From: Candidatus Nomurabacteria bacterium
GTDB taxonomy: Bacteria; Patescibacteriota; Minisyncoccia; Phycocordibacterales; UBA10002
Assembly (NCBI GenBank): GCA_943354745.1
Contig: CALRDB010000016.1
Coordinates: forward strand, 1-19,045
DNA length: 19,045 nt
Reading direction: 5' to 3'
The translations under genes and the position numbers were made by a program. Positions 12,429 through 18,656 of the stretch are shown piece by piece. Under the pieces are notes generated by a model. It was not told the DNA's origin. It did no database searches and saw nothing but the letters and a program-made list of their open reading frames with translations. The first letter of the stretch is position 1. Each line of letters starts with the position of its first letter.

Positions 12429-13931
12429 ATGAAAAGTATAAGAAGTCTGTTCTGTCTGTTCTGTCTGTTCATATCGTTAACACATGTGTCTGCGGCTGAG
12501 TCACAAGAAAACTGTCGGACGCTGACTGCGGACTTCAAGACATTCTTGAAACAATATGAGAGCGAGTTCTCCCGGTATGGGGTTGACCCTATATTTACCG
12601 AAGGGCAACTTTCGTACAGATACAGCGCAGTGCGTGCCATCTTCGACGCATGGATATTCGTTGGAGCGGATAATCAGTCGCATCTTTTGCGGCTGGAAGG
12701 GTTAGAACAGTATTATGGCATTCCTGTAGGGAAAATAGGGTTTTATGATGTCGTGTCAAAAAGTGTGACCTATGTGTCGCTGACGAAGGATGCTTCAGAA
12801 CCATATCATTACGGAACCATGACGCTTGGTGGGAGCACTATTTATGTAAAGGTCTATGCCGAAAACATAAATTATCCCGCAACCCAACTCACATGGGGAG
12901 AGGGTGCGACATACGGTGAAGTTGGCGCACAGAAGGATCGTTTCGATTGCGACCCCCCATCTTCACAGCCGGTGCCTCCGCCTGTGGTGACCTATGATCC
13001 GGCACATCCGCCGGTCAGAGATTGTCGTGGAATGGCAAAAGAAGTGGAACCAGCGCTTGTTCGCTATAACGCAGCATTCGCGTGGTTTCCCTGGTATTAC
13101 AATACGCCGATTCTCGTGGAAGGCGAATTGTCGAATGCATACACCTCTGCCCGAGGCTCGCTTGACGGTTGGGTGATCGGACGGCGTCTGTTACAAGCCG
13201 CTGGTTTGCCGACGATCATCAATGGACTGTCGGTTGACAAGATCACCTTTGCCGACGCCATGACGGGGGAAACCTTTGAAGTGGCAATGCAGACACAGGG
13301 ATTCGTTTCCCGTACCGGCTACGCGTCATCTGCCCCGGGAAGTTGGCTCGTAGCGGAGAAGTACCATCAGGGCACCTTCGTCCTCGACGGCGAGACGGTG
13401 TTTGTGCAGGTCGTCTACGTCAGCACGACGAGATATCCTGCCGTTCAACTCACCTGGGGAACGGGTGCGACCTACGGGCTCGTAGGTCTCAAAGAGGATC
13501 ACTTCGATTGTGATCCACCCGTGCCTGCCGTTGTCACTCCGGTAAAACCCCCCGTAACAGAACATCCTTCAGTGATTGGAGGAGTGGGTGGGTCGGTTAT
13601 TATTCCGTCGCCCGAGCCGAGACCGCCGAGTGAGCTTCCCGGAGTCGAACTCAATATCCTCCAGAAAAATGGAGTGTCTTACCGGCAGTTTGATATGCCG
13701 GACGGGAAATTCTGGGGATGCTTCGTTCTCCTTACCCGGCCACTTCCTGCAAACGTAGTGGTGTGGTGGGACTCGGAGTGGTCGGGGCAATACCCCGTCC
13801 AAACGGTTCTGACGAACGAGGCGGGGACCTACATCGGGTTCCAGCTTTCTCGGGGTGTCAGTCACCTTTCGGAAGCACGGCTGCAGGAAATCGGGCGGGT
13901 TCGGATTTTCGAACTCCGCGGCAATCACTAG
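12429..13931 (+). CDS. Secreted protein with a duplicated unknown domain
   Basis: A 500-aa protein not recognised as a known family. A signal peptide (about 1-23, ending V-S-A-A) is followed by two homologous domains at about 29-176 and 199-363. Each starts with C-R (C29, C199), has [TV]-E-G-[QE]-L-S-x-x-Y-[ST]-[AS]-[VA]-R (57-69 and 230-242), and ends with Y-P-A-x-Q-L-T-W-G-x-G-A-T-Y-G-x-V-G and F-D-C-D-P-P (C174, C361). A disulfide closing each domain is likely. A proline-rich linker joins them, a second one (about 364-403) follows, and a C-terminal domain (about 405-500) contains W429, WWDSEW (446-451) and a single C431. The ATG at 12429 is chosen over an in-frame GTG at 12378 because it gives a proper signal peptide. 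Probably cell-surface or exported; function unknown. Confidence 0.8.
   Translation: MKSIRSLFCLFCLFISLTHVSAAESQENCRTLTADFKTFLKQYESEFSRYGVDPIFTEGQLSYRYSAVRAIFDAWIFVGADNQSHLLRLEGLEQYYGIPVGKIGFYDVVSKSVTYVSLTKDASEPYHYGTMTLGGSTIYVKVYAENINYPATQLTWGEGATYGEVGAQKDRFDCDPPSSQPVPPPVVTYDPAHPPVRDCRGMAKEVEPALVRYNAAFAWFPWYYNTPILVEGELSNAYTSARGSLDGWVIGRRLLQAAGLPTIINGLSVDKITFADAMTGETFEVAMQTQGFVSRTGYASSAPGSWLVAEKYHQGTFVLDGETVFVQVVYVSTTRYPAVQLTWGTGATYGLVGLKEDHFDCDPPVPAVVTPVKPPVTEHPSVIGGVGGSVIIPSPEPRPPSELPGVELNILQKNGVSYRQFDMPDGKFWGCFVLLTRPLPANVVVWWDSEWSGQYPVQTVLTNEAGTYIGFQLSRGVSHLSEARLQEIGRVRIFELRGNH
12445..12470. repeat. 9-nt tandem repeat in the signal-peptide coding sequence
   Basis: The unit GTCTGTTCT is repeated 2.9 times without mismatch, encoding the L-F-C-L-F-C-L-F core of the signal peptide. 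Unit length is a multiple of three, so slippage would change the hydrophobic core by three residues without a frameshift. Confidence 0.85.
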
Positions 13932-13961
13932 AGATTTGGTTTACGGTTTGTTCACGAGGGT

Positions 13962-13990
13962 CCACTGTGCTTGCATAGTGGCCTTTTTTT
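13962..13990 (+). terminator. Intrinsic terminator of the duplicated-domain protein gene
   Basis: CCACTGTG (13962-13969) pairs with CATAGTGG (13974-13981, one G-U pair) around a CTTG loop, followed by GCC and seven T (13984-13990). It lies 31 bp after the stop codon. Confidence 0.85.
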
Positions 13991-13992
13991 AT

Positions 13993-14020
13993 ATAAAAAA
14001 ACACCGTGCTCAGACCACGG
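13993..14020 (-). terminator. Minus-strand intrinsic terminator, back to back with the previous one
   Basis: Read on the minus strand, CCGTG (14020-14016) pairs with CACGG (14008-14004) through a 7-nt loop and is followed by TG and then seven T. It has no use for the plus-strand gene and implies a minus-strand transcript arriving from about 14.0-14.3 kb. Confidence 0.65.
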
Positions 14021-14105
14021 AGTTTCAGAGTGATACTTGTCTGTATGTCTAATACAATAAAAAGCGAGACGGTGAAGCCTCGTTTGGGGAGTGAAGGACT
14101 TGTTG

Positions 14106-14297
14106 TTAGTCCTGGTCGGTTTTCACGGCCCAGCCTCTGGGAGGGTTTGGGTTTTTGGAAAAATAGCTTGGAGATCCAAAATTTTTATCCGGGTAAGGTG
14201 TCCCACCTGTAATTTTTTTAGGCCTCTTATTTGTGAGGTGTCTTAGTTTAGCTATTCCTGTTGTAGGCTGTGCTCTTTTGGTAGTTTGTGTGCCCAT
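14106..14297 (-). CDS. Possible small basic protein, hypothetical
   Basis: A 63-aa minus-strand frame with a basic N-terminal half (KLRHLTNKRPKK) and a Gly/Pro/Asn-rich second half. It is not recognised. The reasons to keep it are the minus-strand terminator at 13993-14020, which needs an upstream transcript, and the lack of any plus-strand gene between 13932 and 14423. A weak -10-like TATAGC (minus strand, 14319-14314) lies 16 nt before the ATG. Against it: composition differs from neighbours, there is no Shine-Dalgarno, and the region has several small hairpins that could instead be part of a structured RNA. Confidence 0.3.
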   Translation of the reverse strand: MGTQTTKRAQPTTGIAKLRHLTNKRPKKITGGTPYPDKNFGSPSYFSKNPNPPRGWAVKTDQD

Positions 14298-14316
14298 ATA
14301 TTTTTCAATGGTCCGC

Positions 14317-14348
14317 TATAATGATAACACTGGACACGTGTTTGTCAT
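14317..14348 (+). promoter_or_regulatory. Possible rpmE promoter with an overlapping imperfect dyad
   Basis: A perfect TATAAT (14317-14322) stands about 100 bp before the bL31 start. It overlaps the left arm of an imperfect dyad, ATGATAACAC (14321-14330) with GTGTTTGTCAT (14338-14348). No good -35 is visible. The dyad could be an operator or an mRNA hairpin. A role in zinc-linked control of this zinc-type bL31 is only a guess. Confidence 0.35.
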
Positions 14349-14382
14349 TTTTAAGGTTTTCTGGTAGTCTTTTCTTATTCCG

Positions 14383-14424
14383 ATTCGTAGTCATTCGTAT
14401 ATTCGCATAATTCGTATTTTCGTA
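14383..14424 (+). repeat. Phased ATTCGTA heptamers leading into the bL31 start codon
   Basis: ATTCGTA-like heptamers begin at 14383, 14393, 14401, 14410 and 14418 (the third reads ATTCGCA, the last TTTCGTA), spaced 8-10 nt, with the last overlapping the ATG at 14424. Together with the dyad above, this is what occupies the second half of the 490-bp gap before rpmE. Confidence 0.6.
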
Positions 14425-14657
14425 TGAAGAAGGACATCCACCCACAATTCTATACAGAAGCCAAAGCGACCTGCGCCTGCGGAGCTATTTTTGCTGTAGG
14501 GTCTACCAAATCAGAGCTCAATATTGAAATTTGTAGCCAATGTCACCCGTTCTATACTGGTGCCGACAAGATTGTCGATACTGCTGGTCGCATCGACCGA
14601 TTTAAGGCAAAGCAGGCCAAAAGCACCGCCAAAAAAGCAACTAAGAAGAAGGCGTAG
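14424..14657 (+). CDS. rpmE: 50S ribosomal protein bL31, zinc-binding type
   Basis: A 77-aa ribosomal protein with the bL31 core MKKDIHPQFY and the four zinc cysteines of the C+ form: CAC (C17 and C19) and CSQC (C37 and C40), then HPFYTG. The end is a lysine/alanine-rich tail. It bridges the two ribosomal subunits near the central protuberance. It is followed by an AT-rich repeat element and then prfA, the common rpmE-prfA order. Confidence 0.95.
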   Translation: MKKDIHPQFYTEAKATCACGAIFAVGSTKSELNIEICSQCHPFYTGADKIVDTAGRIDRFKAKQAKSTAKKATKKKA

Positions 14658-14706
14658 TGGATCTCCTAGTGGTATGATCGCCGGTGATGAATCGGCTATT
14701 CGCCAT

Positions 14707-14823
14707 AATATCAAATCTCGAATATCAAATACCGAAAAATATCGAGTACCGAACCAGAAAAAGCAAAAATTTTGGTATTTCTTCTTTCTTCTTTTTCAGA
14801 TTCGAAATTAGATATTCGATATT
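14707..14823 (-). repeat. AT-rich dispersed intergenic element, copy 2 (inverted)
   Basis: Read on the minus strand, its first 26 nt (14823-14798) match 9927-9952 at 24 positions, and TTCTGGTTCGGTA (14759-14747) matches the equivalent block of copy 1. Both copies have a purine-rich GAAGAA stretch between these blocks and end in TCGATATTTGA-like AT-rich sequence. It occupies most of the rpmE-prfA gap, 9 bp before the prfA ATG. Confidence 0.65.
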
Positions 14824-14832
14824 TCTCTCACG

Positions 14833-15801
14833 ATGGATTTAGACAAATACAAATCAAATCACAAAACTTCCTACCTCGCAGAGAGTCTTGGACGTGTCCT
14901 CAAGGAAGAAGAAGAATTGAAAGCGATACTCCTCGCAGATCCTTCCATGGCGGAGCTTGCGAAGAAAGAACTTTTGGATCTGGAAGAAAAGAAAAATACT
15001 CTAAAAGAGCAAATTGAAGGCATCCTTAGGGAAGGTGAAGAAGAGGAGCGTTTTCCTAACGAGCTCGTACTTGAAGTACGAGCGGGTGTTGGAGGAGAGG
15101 AGGCGGCGCTTTTTGCTCATAAGCTTGCTGACATGTACAAGGCCTATGCGCAAAAGCGGGGGTGGTCGTTTATTCCCATGGATGAATCCTCAACCTCAAT
15201 AGGGGGGTATAAAGAAGCTTCTTTTGAGATTGGCGGGAATGGCGCATATAAGACACTTCGTTTTGAAACGGGAGTGCATCGTATTCAACGTGTTCCTGAT
15301 ACCGAGAAATCGGGACGGGTGCATACCTCAACGGCTTCCGTTGCGATTTTGCCGATTCGTAAAAAAACGAGTCTTGACGTTCCTTTATCGGATATTGAAA
15401 TTGAGTTTTCTCGTTCTGGAGGTGCTGGTGGACAGAACGTTAATAAAGTGGAGACAGCCGTACGCCTCACGCATAAGCCGACCGGTATCGTGGTTCGCTG
15501 TACGTCAGAGCGAAGCCAAGGGCGGAACCGTGAAAAGGCCATGGGTATCTTGCTCGCAAAGCTCGAAATCATAAAGGAGGAGACAGAGGCAAAACAGTAC
15601 GCGGGTGCTCGTAAGGAGCAGATCGGTACTGCTGACCGCTCTGAAAAGATCCGTACCTACAATATCTTGCAGGATCGTATAACCGATCATCGTGTTAAGG
15701 AGTCATGGCATAATTTACCGACTATTTTTGAAGGTAATCTTGACCTTATATTGGAAGCGCTCGAACAGGCTAGTGCAGAAAAGCAAGGGGTTAATAGCTG
15801 A
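14833..15801 (+). CDS. prfA: Peptide chain release factor 1
   Basis: A 322-aa class I release factor that recognises UAA and UAG and hydrolyses the peptidyl-tRNA. The GGQ motif is at residues 199-201 in SGGAGGQNVNK. The codon-recognition tripeptide of the RF1 type, P-x-T, is P-D-T at 155-157 in RVPDTEKSGR; an RF2 would have SPF. The C-terminal T-Y-N-[IF]...[RD]-H-R block is intact. The N-terminal domain is some 35-40 residues shorter than in E. coli RF1 (360 aa), and the protein begins in the middle of that helical domain, consistent with CPR streamlining. Its own stop codon is TGA, which it could not read; RF2 must be encoded elsewhere. Confidence 0.95.
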   Translation: MDLDKYKSNHKTSYLAESLGRVLKEEEELKAILLADPSMAELAKKELLDLEEKKNTLKEQIEGILREGEEEERFPNELVLEVRAGVGGEEAALFAHKLADMYKAYAQKRGWSFIPMDESSTSIGGYKEASFEIGGNGAYKTLRFETGVHRIQRVPDTEKSGRVHTSTASVAILPIRKKTSLDVPLSDIEIEFSRSGGAGGQNVNKVETAVRLTHKPTGIVVRCTSERSQGRNREKAMGILLAKLEIIKEETEAKQYAGARKEQIGTADRSEKIRTYNILQDRITDHRVKESWHNLPTIFEGNLDLILEALEQASAEKQGVNS

Positions 15802-15812
15802 TTTCGTGAAAG

Positions 15813-15841
15813 TTGCGTCCTTGCAACATATTTGGTACACT
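15813..15841 (+). promoter_or_regulatory. Promoter of rpsB
   Basis: TTGCGT (15813-15818) and TACACT (15836-15841) are spaced by 17 bp. The -10 ends 8 nt before the ATG at 15850. This rules out the upstream in-frame TTG at 15832 as start. Confidence 0.6.
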
Positions 15842-15849
15842 CTCACTCC

Positions 15850-16569
15850 ATGACTGAACCAACACCGCAAACAAACGACCCCCTCATTGATTCTCTATTT
15901 AGCATAGGAGCTCATTTTGGTTACCGACGTTCTAAGCGTCATCCGACAACAGCCTCCTTCATTTTCGGCACGAAAAGTGGCGTGGAGATTTTTGACCTTG
16001 AAAAGACGAAAGCTGCGCTCGAAAAAGTGGAGGAATTCGTCAAGACTCTTTCCGCCTCAGGAAAGACTTTGCTTTTTGTGGGTGGTAAGAGTGAAGCCCG
16101 TGAAGCGGTGAAAAGCGGAGCGGCAAAACTTGGTATGCCTGCCGTGTTTGGACGATGGATTGGAGGTACCCTCACCAATTTTGCTAACATTCGCGCTCGC
16201 ATCGACAAAATGCTTGACCTGATCTCAAAGCGGGAGAAAGGAGAGCTCGCAAAGTATACAAAAAAGGAGCGTCTTCTTATCGATCGTGAGGTTGCTAAAC
16301 TTGAGGAAATGTTTGGAGGACTTGTTCCTCTTAAGGGTATGCCCGGAGCATTGTTTGTTATCGATTCAGGTAAGGAGCATATCGCGGTTACCGAAGGAAA
16401 AAAAGAAAAAATTCCTGTTATTGCTCTTGCAAGTTCTGATTGTGACCTCTCGAAGGTGGACTACGTCATACCGGCAAATGATGCTTCTCGCGCGAGTATC
16501 GCGTATTTCGTAAATCGCATCGTAACTGCGTACGAAGCAGGCAAAACGGCTCCTATAAATAACTCATAA
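15850..16569 (+). CDS. rpsB: 30S ribosomal protein uS2
   Basis: A 239-aa uS2. Landmarks are the start IGAHFGYRRSKRHP (residues about 19-32), FIFGTKSGVEIFDLEKT, FVGGKSEA, GRWIGGTLTNF, and the P-V-I-A-L-A-S-S-D-C-D region with I-P-A-N-D-A-S-R near the end. These match the canonical AGVHFGH, LVGTK, NQRWLGGMLTN and D-T-N...I-P-G-N-D-D-A blocks. The ATG at 15850 gives the standard short N-terminus. It sits upstream of tsf as in most bacteria, but the 76-bp gap contains a separate promoter for tsf. Confidence 0.96.
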   Translation: MTEPTPQTNDPLIDSLFSIGAHFGYRRSKRHPTTASFIFGTKSGVEIFDLEKTKAALEKVEEFVKTLSASGKTLLFVGGKSEAREAVKSGAAKLGMPAVFGRWIGGTLTNFANIRARIDKMLDLISKREKGELAKYTKKERLLIDREVAKLEEMFGGLVPLKGMPGALFVIDSGKEHIAVTEGKKEKIPVIALASSDCDLSKVDYVIPANDASRASIAYFVNRIVTAYEAGKTAPINNS

Positions 16570-16599
16570 CGCATCACTGAATGGCCGAATGACTTTCTC

Positions 16600-16638
16600 A
16601 GTTATTCAGTTACAAGTTATTCAGTAATAAGCTATACT
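16600..16638 (+). promoter_or_regulatory. tsf promoter with 11-bp direct repeats
   Basis: TTACAA (16610-16615) and TATACT (16633-16638) are spaced 17 bp; the -10 ends 7 nt before the ATG. Two exact copies of AGTTATTCAGT (16600-16610 and 16615-16625), 15 bp apart, flank and overlap the -35, a plausible arrangement for a bound regulator. Confidence 0.6.
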
Positions 16639-16645
16639 TTTCACT

Positions 16646-17239
16646 ATGGAAATCACTACCGAGTTAATCAAGAAACTGCGTGACGAGAGCGGTGTCTCCG
16701 TAATGCTTTGTCGGAAGGCTCTTGAAGAATCTAAAGGTGACCTCGAGAAGGCGAAAGTGATTCTGCAAAGAAAGGGCGCTGATGCCGCCGCGAAGAGGTC
16801 TGACCGCATGCTTGGAGCTGGGGCAGTAGCGTCGTATATTCACCACGGCGGTACGGTCGGCGTACTTGTCGAGCTTTCATCTGAGACCGACTTTGTTTCG
16901 GGAAACGAATCATTCCAAGTACTTGCGCGCGATATTGCTATGCATATTGCGGCATCGAGACCAGAATTCATTAGACGTGAAGACGTCAGTCAGGAGGCAC
17001 TTGCACGAGCCAAAGAAGTACTCATGAAGGAGGTGGAAGGGAAACCTGTCGAGATGCAGGAAAAAATCCTCGAAGGGAAACTTAATTCTTATTTCGCTGA
17101 GAGAATACTTCTTGAACAGCCGTTTATTAAGAATCCCGATCAGACAATCCGCACACTTGTTGAGGGCGCAATTCAGAAATTCGGCGAGAAAATTGAAATC
17201 ACCCGATTTTCCCGTTTTGCTACGGGAGGAAGGGCTTAA
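16646..17239 (+). CDS. tsf: Elongation factor Ts (short form)
   Basis: A 197-aa EF-Ts, the nucleotide exchange factor that reloads EF-Tu with GTP. The N-terminal UBA-like region has LIKKLRDESGVSVMLCRKAL (8-26), and the EF-Tu contact motif TDFV lies at 81-84 in ELSSETDFVSGNESF. It has one core subdomain where E. coli EF-Ts (283 aa) has two, similar in length to the Thermus protein. The TAA is directly followed by the ATG of the next gene, so the two are probably translationally coupled. Confidence 0.95.
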   Translation: MEITTELIKKLRDESGVSVMLCRKALEESKGDLEKAKVILQRKGADAAAKRSDRMLGAGAVASYIHHGGTVGVLVELSSETDFVSGNESFQVLARDIAMHIAASRPEFIRREDVSQEALARAKEVLMKEVEGKPVEMQEKILEGKLNSYFAERILLEQPFIKNPDQTIRTLVEGAIQKFGEKIEITRFSRFATGGRA

Positions 17240-17638
17240 ATGTATATGCTGTCTCTTTCGGTATTCGGAGTTTCTCTTTTTGGGCTTGTGGCGCTTTTCG
17301 TTTGTAAGATCCTTGAACTTTCCCGAAACGTGCGTACTCCGCTTTCGGCGCTTCGGCGAGTAGGTGACCCGATTCTTATTGAAGGCTGGTTGTACTATAG
17401 TAATCGCTTTCGAAAGTTTACCTTCGTTATCGTGCGTGCCTTCGTGTTGTGGCTTAGCGCGGTTATCCGCAAGACGGAAGCGTTTTTTGATAGTATGATG
17501 CACACCATAGCGGTACGTCTTAATCGGTATCTTCGAGCCAAGCGTCAGAGTCTGCGTACCGGTAAGGAAGTTTCTGCACATTTGAAGACCGTGCTGGAAA
17601 GGACTGAGAAGAGTGTTGCCGAGACTGAAGTAAAATAG
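17240..17638 (+). CDS. Membrane protein of unknown function downstream of tsf
   Basis: A 132-aa protein with one clear N-terminal membrane helix (about 4-25), a basic middle, a second moderately hydrophobic segment (about 58-76: FTFVIVRAFVLWLSAVI), and a highly charged C-terminal region that looks helical or coiled-coil (about 92-130). No family is recognised. It starts on the base after the tsf stop and is followed three bases later by a tRNA promoter. The tight coupling to tsf indicates that it is expressed. Lysines and arginines are dense between the segments, as in proteins held at the cytoplasmic face of the membrane. Confidence 0.65.
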   Translation: MYMLSLSVFGVSLFGLVALFVCKILELSRNVRTPLSALRRVGDPILIEGWLYYSNRFRKFTFVIVRAFVLWLSAVIRKTEAFFDSMMHTIAVRLNRYLRAKRQSLRTGKEVSAHLKTVLERTEKSVAETEVK

Positions 17639-17640
17639 CT

Positions 17641-17670
17641 TTGACAGGTGTCCGTATTTTTGACTACTCT
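17641..17670 (+). promoter_or_regulatory. Promoter of tRNA-Thr
   Basis: A perfect TTGACA (17641-17646) and TACTCT (17665-17670) spaced by 18 bp, ending 10 nt before the tRNA. This is the only perfect -35 in the window. Confidence 0.65.
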
Positions 17671-17680
17671 TTGAGGCACT

Positions 17681-17756
17681 GCCGCCTTAGCTCAGTTGGT
17701 AGAGCAGCGCTTTTGTAAAGCGAAGGTCCCCAGTTCAAATCTGGGAGGCGGCTCCA
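17681..17756 (+). tRNA. tRNA-Thr (anticodon TGT)
   Basis: A complete 76-nt cloverleaf. The acceptor stem GCCGCCT pairs with AGGCGGC. The D arm is GCTC/GAGC with GG in its loop. The anticodon loop TTTGTAA gives anticodon TGT, which reads ACA (threonine). The T arm is CCCAG/CTGGG with loop TTCAAAT. Discriminator T is followed by an encoded CCA (17754-17756). The first base pair of the anticodon stem is a G-A mismatch. Confidence 0.97.
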
Positions 17757-17765
17757 TCTTAATTC

Positions 17766-17814
17766 TCCCTTTATAAAAGGGATCACTGTCGTCTTCGACA
17801 GGAGGGATTTCTCC
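17766..17814 (+). terminator. Series of small hairpins after tRNA-Thr
   Basis: TCCCTTT/AAAGGGA (17766-17772 with 17776-17782, loop ATA), then CTGTCG/CGACAG (17786-17791 with 17796-17801, loop TCTT), then GGAG/CTCC (17801-17804 with 17811-17814). None is followed by a long U-run except a short TCTTTCT after the third. They may end or process the tRNA transcript. Confidence 0.4.
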
Positions 17815-17823
17815 CAATCTTTC

Positions 17824-17851
17824 TGTCATTCCCGTGAACACTGGAATCCAG
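17824..17851. repeat. Dispersed GTCATTCC...GGAATCCAG hairpin repeat, copy 3
   Basis: The flanks TGTC and CCAG and the arms ATTCC (17828-17832) and GGAAT (17843-17847) match copies 1 and 2, but the inner stem is decayed (CGTG/CACT). It sits between tRNA-Thr and pheS. Confidence 0.75.
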
Positions 17852-17891
17852 TAGTGACTACCCGTTCCAAAGAACGGCATTTTATGCTTAA

Positions 17892-18653
17892 ATGGATCGC
17901 ATGCAACCGAAGGAAATCAAAGGACATCTGCATCCGCTGACGCAGGTTATACGCGAAATCACGAAGATTTGGACCGACCTCGGTTTTGAGCTTGATTTTG
18001 GACCCGAGAAAGAAACTGAATTTTACTGTTTTGACGGGCTTAATATTCCTGCTGACCACCCTGCGAGAGATATGCAGGACACTTTTTGGTTCAAAGACCA
18101 AAAGGATGGATTCAAGACTCAAGATTCAGAAATCAAGAGTGGCAAAAGTGAGAGACCTGTGCTTCGTACGCATACGACCTCTCTTACTGCGCGCAATCTG
18201 GAAACAGAAAAAGACAATTTTCCGATTCGAAAAATCTTTCCCGGAAAAGTATTTCGCAACGAAGCGACCGACGCGACACACGAAGCGCAATTTTTCCAGC
18301 TCGACGGCATGTATGTGGACAAAGATGTCTCGCTTGCGACGCTTATGGGGACGCTTACGCATTTTTATAAAAGACTCATGGGGAATGACATAGAAATCCG
18401 TTTCCGACCAAGCTATTTCTCATTCACTGAACCGTCGGTCGAGATAGATATGAAATTCAAAGGGAAGTGGCTTGAAATGCTCGGTGGTGGCATGATTCAC
18501 CCCAATGTTATGAAAGAAGCTGGCGTAGATCACACCAAGTGGCGCGGATTTGCGTTCGGTGGCGGTATAGACCGTCTCATTATGATTAAGTACGGCATTG
18601 ACGATATTCGGCACCTGTATTCCGGAGACCTGCGGTTTGTTAATCAGTTTTAA
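17892..18653 (+). CDS. pheS: Phenylalanine-tRNA ligase alpha subunit, without N-terminal coiled coil
   Basis: A 253-aa catalytic subunit that charges tRNA-Phe with phenylalanine. The class II core is complete: HPLTQVIREI (14-23), the F-D-G-L-N-I-P-A-D-H-P-A-R-D-M-Q-D-T-F-W-F block (47-67), motif 2 around FRNEATDATHEAQFFQLDG (121-139), RPSYFSFTEPS (172-182) and motif 3 GFAFGGGIDRLIMIKYG (219-235). E. coli PheS is 327 aa; the first 85-90 residues, the coiled-coil arm that contacts the tRNA, are missing here. An in-frame TAA ends at 17891, directly before the ATG, and upstream DNA is tRNA and repeat, so this is not a miscalled start. A charged low-complexity insert (about 68-88) lies between the DTFWF and LRTHT blocks. 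An alternative start is ATG 17901. pheT is not in the window. Confidence 0.94.
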   Translation: MDRMQPKEIKGHLHPLTQVIREITKIWTDLGFELDFGPEKETEFYCFDGLNIPADHPARDMQDTFWFKDQKDGFKTQDSEIKSGKSERPVLRTHTTSLTARNLETEKDNFPIRKIFPGKVFRNEATDATHEAQFFQLDGMYVDKDVSLATLMGTLTHFYKRLMGNDIEIRFRPSYFSFTEPSVEIDMKFKGKWLEMLGGGMIHPNVMKEAGVDHTKWRGFAFGGGIDRLIMIKYGIDDIRHLYSGDLRFVNQF

Positions 18654-18656
18654 TAT

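Noticed and set aside
14006..14212. Plus-strand 68-codon frame downstream of the duplicated-domain gene
   Set aside because: It starts inside the minus-strand terminator, has no promoter, and its sequence shows no protein-like features.
15832..15849. Upstream in-frame TTG start for rpsB
   Set aside because: The codons lie in or just ahead of the predicted -10 region, and uS2 normally starts as it does from the ATG at 15850.
16910..17581. Long (223-codon) minus-strand frame opposite tsf and the downstream membrane protein
   Set aside because: It covers the 3' part of a certain tsf gene and the coupled gene behind it, has no family features, and has no promoter or terminator of its own.
17692..17880. 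Minus-strand 62-codon frame ending in a PPRFELGTFALQKRCST-like peptide
   Set aside because: It is the antisense of tRNA-Thr plus the third GTCATTCC repeat; this peptide is a well-known false annotation arising from tRNA genes, and WIPVFTGMT is the usual false translation of the repeat.
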